Notes under the pieces: generated by a model
What the model was told of the DNA's origin: nothing
The model's input: only the letters and a program-made list of their open reading frames with translations
Databases searched by the model: none
Part shown: positions 5,622 through 8,640 of the stretch, piece after piece
How positions within the stretch are numbered: the stretch's first letter is position 1
How the letters are laid out: every line of letters begins with the position of its first letter
Program-made: the position numbers and the translations under genes
Assembly (NCBI GenBank): GCA_949290725.1
Contig: CASEST010000066.1
Location: 1-8,640 of the forward strand
Reading direction: 5' to 3'
Length of the DNA stretch: 8,640 nt
From: an uncultured bacterium
GTDB taxonomy: Bacteria; Bacillota_I; Bacilli_A; RFN20; CAG-826

Positions 5622-6771
5622 AAACCTTTAAAGCACTAGAGAAAGCAATCATTAAATTATATCCACCACAAAGTCCGTCACTATCAAGCATCTCACCAAT
5701 AAAATATATCTTTCTTTCATTTTTTGATTCTAGATTCTCGGTTAAATTAGAAAACTCAACTCCACCCAAACTAACTTGCGAGTCTTTAAAATCATAACTA
5801 GTTAAATAAGTTAATCTAAAATCACTTAAATATGAATAAACTTGCTTAATATTATTTTTATTTATTTTATTTTTAAATATTTTTTCAATCTCTTTATTAA
5901 GGAATAAGGCAAGACGTTCGCTAAATAATCCATATAATAAATTTTCCTTAGAGACATTATAAAAATTTAAGAATTCTTTTAATGTAATATTAGTTAATAA
6001 ATTTAAAGAAATTTCTGGACGATAATAATTATTTCGCTGAATAAGTGAAGAAATATTTAAAATGCATATACCACTAATACCATCTTTTTTAAACAAAACT
6101 TCACCATCTTCTTGATAGATTAATTTATTATTTACAAATAAAGAAACCAAACATTTAATTCTTTCATTTTCAATTTCTTTTACTTTTTCAACTGTTTTAA
6201 TTGGAGAAAGACCTGGTTTTAAATTTTTAATTTTATAATTATGCTTTTTTAATATATCAAATATCCTTCCATCACTCCCTAAATTTGGATAACTTTTTCC
6301 TCCACAAGCAAAAACTATTGCATCAGCAATGAAATTAATTTTATCGGTTACTATTTTATATTTATTATCATTTTTTTGATAATCTAAGAAGGTAGTTTCA
6401 GTTATAAAATTCACATTATTATTTTTTAAAATTCGTATTAGATAATCAGTAAAAGATTTAGCGCTAAAAGAATTAGGGTAAATCAAATCGCCAATGCTAG
6501 TGAGTTTAATCCCTAATTCTTCAAAAAAATTAATTTCAAAATTAATAATATTTTCCAAACAGAGATTTTTTGTATATTCATTATTAAAAGAGAATTCATC
6601 TATCTTATTGTTTAATAGATTACACCTTCCATTTCCGGTAGCTAGCAACTTCCTTCCTAAAATTTTATTTTTTTCGATAATATTAATTTTTAAATCACAT
6701 TTTTCTTTAATCAATAATAGCGAAAGAAAAATCGCTGAAGAACTACCGCCAATAATAAATAATTGTTTCAT
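5596..6771 (-). CDS. BaiN/HI0933 (YhiN) family FAD-dependent oxidoreductase
   Basis: A 391-residue flavoprotein of the HI0933/YhiN/BaiN family. Members are often labelled 'aminoacetone oxidase family' or BaiN; the true substrate is uncertain, so I give only the family. Evidence: an N-terminal dinucleotide-binding fold (LFIIGGSSSAIF, 4-15) with E33 at the end of the second strand, the signature KLLATGNGRCNL (41-52), ACGGKSYPNLGSDG (155-168), and the C-terminal LGGVEF (335-340) and IGEMLDSDGLCGGYNLMIAFSS (358-379), which completes the FAD site. The glycine motif is GGSSSA where the family usually has GGGPAG, a mild departure. Length is close to normal. No Shine-Dalgarno precedes ATG at 6771. 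The 3' end overlaps the phosphoesterase tail to tail, with no visible terminator. Confidence 0.9.
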   Translation of the reverse strand: MKQLFIIGGSSSAIFLSLLLIKEKCDLKINIIEKNKILGRKLLATGNGRCNLLNNKIDEFSFNNEYTKNLCLENIINFEINFFEELGIKLTSIGDLIYPNSFSAKSFTDYLIRILKNNNVNFITETTFLDYQKNDNKYKIVTDKINFIADAIVFACGGKSYPNLGSDGRIFDILKKHNYKIKNLKPGLSPIKTVEKVKEIENERIKCLVSLFVNNKLIYQEDGEVLFKKDGISGICILNISSLIQRNNYYRPEISLNLLTNITLKEFLNFYNVSKENLLYGLFSERLALFLNKEIEKIFKNKINKNNIKQVYSYLSDFRLTYLTSYDFKDSQVSLGGVEFSNLTENLESKNERKIYFIGEMLDSDGLCGGYNLMIAFSSALKVFNKLKEHL

Positions 6772-6813
6772 ATCGTTATAATTTTATCAAAAAAGATAGT
6801 AAAATAACATGGT
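6772..6813. promoter_or_regulatory. 42-bp divergent promoter region
   Basis: Only 42 bp lie between the two start codons. Rightward, TAAAAT (6800-6805) stands 8 nt before ATG 6814; leftward, TAAAAT (plus-strand 6781-6786) stands 9 nt before ATG 6771, with TATAAC closer still. -35 elements are weak on both sides and would overlap the opposite gene's start region. A two-codon frame, ATG GTA TGA (6809-6817), overlaps the rightward start codon. No Shine-Dalgarno is seen on either strand. Confidence 0.45.
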
Positions 6814-7635
6814 ATGAACAGTGTTTATTTTTATATATTTGCCTTCATCGCAACGATATTAGCAACGTTTTTAGGCTCTATCATTCCATTTATTTTAAAG
6901 AATCGTTATAAGAAAATAACTTCTTTTTTAACTACATTTTCTACTGGCTTAATTATGGCCTTATTATTTATCGAATTAATTCCAGAAAGCATTGAGAACT
7001 CGATGGCAAGTTTTCAAGAATCAATATTTGGTGTTTTACTTTCTTTAGGGGTAATCTTAATAACTTTTATTCTCTTTTTTGCTTTACATGAATTAGTTCA
7101 TCGCTTAAGCAAACACCATCAACATGACCAAAATGATAAAGAGACTTGTCATGACCATCTTCATAGCGAAGAATTTTTACATAACAACTCAAAACTTGTT
7201 TCTTCATTTATTTTTTTATTCGCTATTTTAATCCATAATATTCCTGAAGGATTTGTTCTAGGTACATTTTTTAATAATGAGGGTTTCCCACTTAGTGGAT
7301 TACTTATGACTATTTCTTTATTTTTCCATAATATTACTATCGGATATTCAATTGGAAATTCATTTAAAGAAGCGAATAAAAAAATAATTTATACCACTTC
7401 TTTAGCTACATTAAATGGGCTTGTATCTTTTATTTTAGGAATAATTGGTTTTTATCTTTCACTTTCATTATCTTCTTTAGTCAATGGAATAATCTTCTCA
7501 ATCGCATCAGGAAGCTTATTATTTATTTTATTGATTGAATTATTACCAGAACTATTTTACGAAAGAAAAAATCGTTATAGCATTTTAATACTCCTTTTAG
7601 GATTTATTGTTGGAAGCTGTTTAATATTGTTATAG
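6814..7635 (+). CDS. ZIP family metal transporter-like membrane protein
   Basis: A 273-residue inner-membrane protein with about eight hydrophobic segments, the ZIP topology; family members import Zn2+, Fe2+ or Mn2+. Segment 1 is about 4-26, segment 2 (about 37-56) ends in IELIPE (53-58), and segment 3 is about 71-95. A histidine-rich cytoplasmic loop (92-123; H92, H96, H101, H102, H104, H113, H115, H117, H123) is typical. Segment 4 has the metal motif HNIPEG (141-146). Segment 5 has HNITIG (172-177), where the PE of the usual HNxPEG is missing, so a ligand of the second metal position appears lost (I176). Segments 6-8 cover about 190-273, with IELLPE at 241-246. Transport is likely but metal choice is unknown. 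It lies 9 bp before the next gene and lacks a Shine-Dalgarno. Confidence 0.85.
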   Translation: MNSVYFYIFAFIATILATFLGSIIPFILKNRYKKITSFLTTFSTGLIMALLFIELIPESIENSMASFQESIFGVLLSLGVILITFILFFALHELVHRLSKHHQHDQNDKETCHDHLHSEEFLHNNSKLVSSFIFLFAILIHNIPEGFVLGTFFNNEGFPLSGLLMTISLFFHNITIGYSIGNSFKEANKKIIYTTSLATLNGLVSFILGIIGFYLSLSLSSLVNGIIFSIASGSLLFILLIELLPELFYERKNRYSILILLLGFIVGSCLILL

Positions 7636-7638
7636 AAT
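7610..7638 (+). promoter_or_regulatory. Promoter inside the transporter 3' end, placing transcription start at the next ATG
   Basis: TTGGAA (7610-7615), a 17-nt spacer and TAGAAT (7633-7638) make a good promoter overlapping the last codons and stop of the transporter. Six A residues follow and then ATG at 7645. The expected start point coincides with the start codon, and no Shine-Dalgarno exists. Confidence 0.55.
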
Positions 7639-7644
7639 AAAAAA

Positions 7645-8322
7645 ATGAAAAAATTTGGATTAATCGTTGCCACTATTGAAGAAATAACTGCTTTATTAAA
7701 TAAAAGTGGCTCATTAGAAGAAATTGAAGACAAACCATTTGCAATTTATCGAAATAAAATAGGTGATAAAGTTTTATATATTATTCATTCTAATTGCGGG
7801 CAAGAATTCGCATCAATCGCAACAACTTATTTAATTAATAAATATAACATAGAATATTTATTTAATTATGGGATTGTTGGTTCAATTAACCCAAAATTAA
7901 ATAAATATGATACCTGTATAGTTGAAAAAGCGGTTCAATATGATTTTGATACCGACCCAGTAGATCATTTAGGAGTCGGCTATCATGATGAATTCAAACA
8001 AAAATATTTTTATTGTAACCAAGAATTGATCGAAAAAGCTCTAAAGATAGTAGATTTACCACTTTTAAGTTTATGTAGCGGAAATAGATTTATTGCTGAC
8101 AATCAAACTAGAGAGTATTTATATCGCAATTTTAATTGCGACATCGTTGATATGGAATTAATCGGGATATTAATTTCTGCTAAATTATTTAATGTTCCTG
8201 TTCTTTCAATCAAAGGAATAAGCGATTCATATGATGATGATGGCAATACATATAATGAAATGGCCTATAAATCTGCTTTAAACACTGTTGAAATTATTAA
8301 AAAAATTATCGAAGAAATATAA
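7645..8322 (+). CDS. mtnN: 5'-methylthioadenosine/S-adenosylhomocysteine nucleosidase-like protein
   Basis: A 225-residue cytoplasmic protein of the purine nucleosidase/phosphorylase superfamily, closest in pattern to MTA/SAH nucleosidase. That enzyme releases adenine from S-adenosylhomocysteine and from 5'-methylthioadenosine, by-products of methylation and spermidine synthesis. Supporting residues: IVATIEE (7-13), with E13 aligning with the catalytic-site E12 of the E. coli enzyme; NYGIVGS (74-80) for the usual NTGSAGG; SGNRFI (145-150) for SGDAFI; VDMELIG (168-174), with E171 as the ribose-binding glutamate; and GISD (191-194), with D194 as the catalytic acid. The glycine-rich and SGD motifs are altered, so a related nucleosidase with shifted specificity is possible. 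If SpeA-like activity upstream feeds polyamine synthesis, this enzyme would clear MTA; that link is inference. It ends before a terminator shared with tuf. Confidence 0.75.
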   Translation: MKKFGLIVATIEEITALLNKSGSLEEIEDKPFAIYRNKIGDKVLYIIHSNCGQEFASIATTYLINKYNIEYLFNYGIVGSINPKLNKYDTCIVEKAVQYDFDTDPVDHLGVGYHDEFKQKYFYCNQELIEKALKIVDLPLLSLCSGNRFIADNQTREYLYRNFNCDIVDMELIGILISAKLFNVPVLSIKGISDSYDDDGNTYNEMAYKSALNTVEIIKKIIEEI

Positions 8323-8356
8323 AATACTTATTTATTAAAATTTTATTTACATATAA

Positions 8357-8381
8357 AAAAGGACTCTTAATGAGTCCTTTT
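8357..8381. terminator. Bidirectional terminator between mtnN-like gene and tuf
   Basis: AAAAGGACTC (8357-8366) pairs perfectly with 8372-8381 across a 5-nt loop. Reading leftward from tuf it ends in six T residues, the stronger direction; reading rightward it ends in TTTT then AATTT. It serves both convergent genes. Confidence 0.9.
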
Positions 8382-8399
8382 AATTTGATTAATCTTAAA

Positions 8400-8640
8400 C
8401 TATTTAAGAATTTCGCTGACAGTACCAGCACCAACTGTTCTACCACCTTCACGGATGGAGAATTTTGTACCTTTTTCAACAGCAACTGGGTGAATTAATT
8501 CAACAGTGAAGTTGACGTTATCACCTGGCATAACCATTTCAGTTCCTGAAGGAAGTGTAATTGTACCAGTAATATCGGTTGTGTGGAAGTAGAATTGTGG
8601 TCTGTAATTTGATAAGAATCCAGTATGTCTTCCACCTTCT
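8400..8640 (-). CDS. tuf: Elongation factor Tu, C-terminal part (rest outside window)
   Basis: The last 79 residues of EF-Tu, the GTPase that brings aminoacyl-tRNA to the ribosome, are read leftward to a TAG stop at 8400-8402. The beta-barrel domain 3 is unmistakable: GGRHTGFLSNYRPQFYF near the start of the visible part, then GTEMVMPGDNV and IREGGRTVGAGTVSEILK at the end. The GTPase domain, start and promoter are beyond the right edge. It is the only gene in the window with a highly conserved housekeeping sequence and is convergent with the nucleosidase gene. Confidence 0.99.
   Translation of the reverse strand, partial: EGGRHTGFLSNYRPQFYFHTTDITGTITLPSGTEMVMPGDNVNFTVELIHPVAVEKGTKFSIREGGRTVGAGTVSEILK

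Noticed and set aside
6494..6781. Open frame of 95 codons on the plus strand with hydrophobic stretches
   Set aside because: It is antisense to the flavoprotein N-terminus, including its signature KLLATGNGRCN, and the apparent hydrophobicity comes from the AT-rich complement.
1..8640. A CRISPR array, toxin-antitoxin pair, phage defence cluster or other new multi-gene system
   Set aside because: No spaced direct repeats were seen, and every convincing gene belongs to a recognisable metabolic, redox, transport or translation family with separate transcription signals.

Overview
The window is a very AT-rich bacterial segment. TGG encodes Trp, and TGA is used as a stop (end of the gene at 2090-3016), so the code looks standard rather than mycoplasma-type. 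Gene content (flavodiiron protein, desulfoferrodoxin, Bacillus-type amino acid decarboxylase, EF-Tu), a GAGGTGA Shine-Dalgarno before one gene and T-tailed hairpins point to an anaerobic low-GC Gram-positive, or a Mollicutes-adjacent lineage with the standard code. I cannot place it more closely.

Layout: (1) 1-2049 is a divergent oxygen-defence pair. A flavodiiron protein fused to a flavin-reductase-like domain runs leftward off the window edge, and a two-iron desulfoferrodoxin/superoxide reductase runs rightward to a strong terminator. Together they could reduce O2 and superoxide. (2) 2090-3016 is a DUF1848 protein with a C-terminal radical-SAM-like cysteine cluster; its start codon sits in the tail of the preceding terminator. 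(3) 3023-3199 is a self-contained tRNA-His(GTG) unit with promoter, G-1, encoded CCA and terminator. (4) 3200-3552 is a very AT-rich gap with no convincing gene. (5) 3597-5621 holds a PLP-dependent Orn/Lys/Arg decarboxylase (leftward) and a YfcE-type metallophosphoesterase (rightward) that diverge from 66 bp. (6) 5596-7635 holds a BaiN/HI0933-type flavoprotein (leftward), which overlaps the phosphoesterase tail to tail by 26 bp, and a ZIP-like metal transporter (rightward) that diverges from it across only 42 bp. (7) 7645-8322 is an MTA/SAH nucleosidase-like gene, followed by a bidirectional terminator shared with the 3' end of tuf (EF-Tu), which enters from the right edge.

Most genes look like single transcription units, not one long operon. 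The most interesting thread is how they start: of eight protein genes with visible starts, only the two oxygen-defence genes have a clear Shine-Dalgarno. For five of the other six, a -10-like hexamer lies about 6-10 nt upstream of ATG, and two divergent pairs share only 42 and 66 bp. This suggests leaderless or near-leaderless mRNAs. I see no CRISPR array, phage genes, insertion sequence or obvious new multi-gene system.
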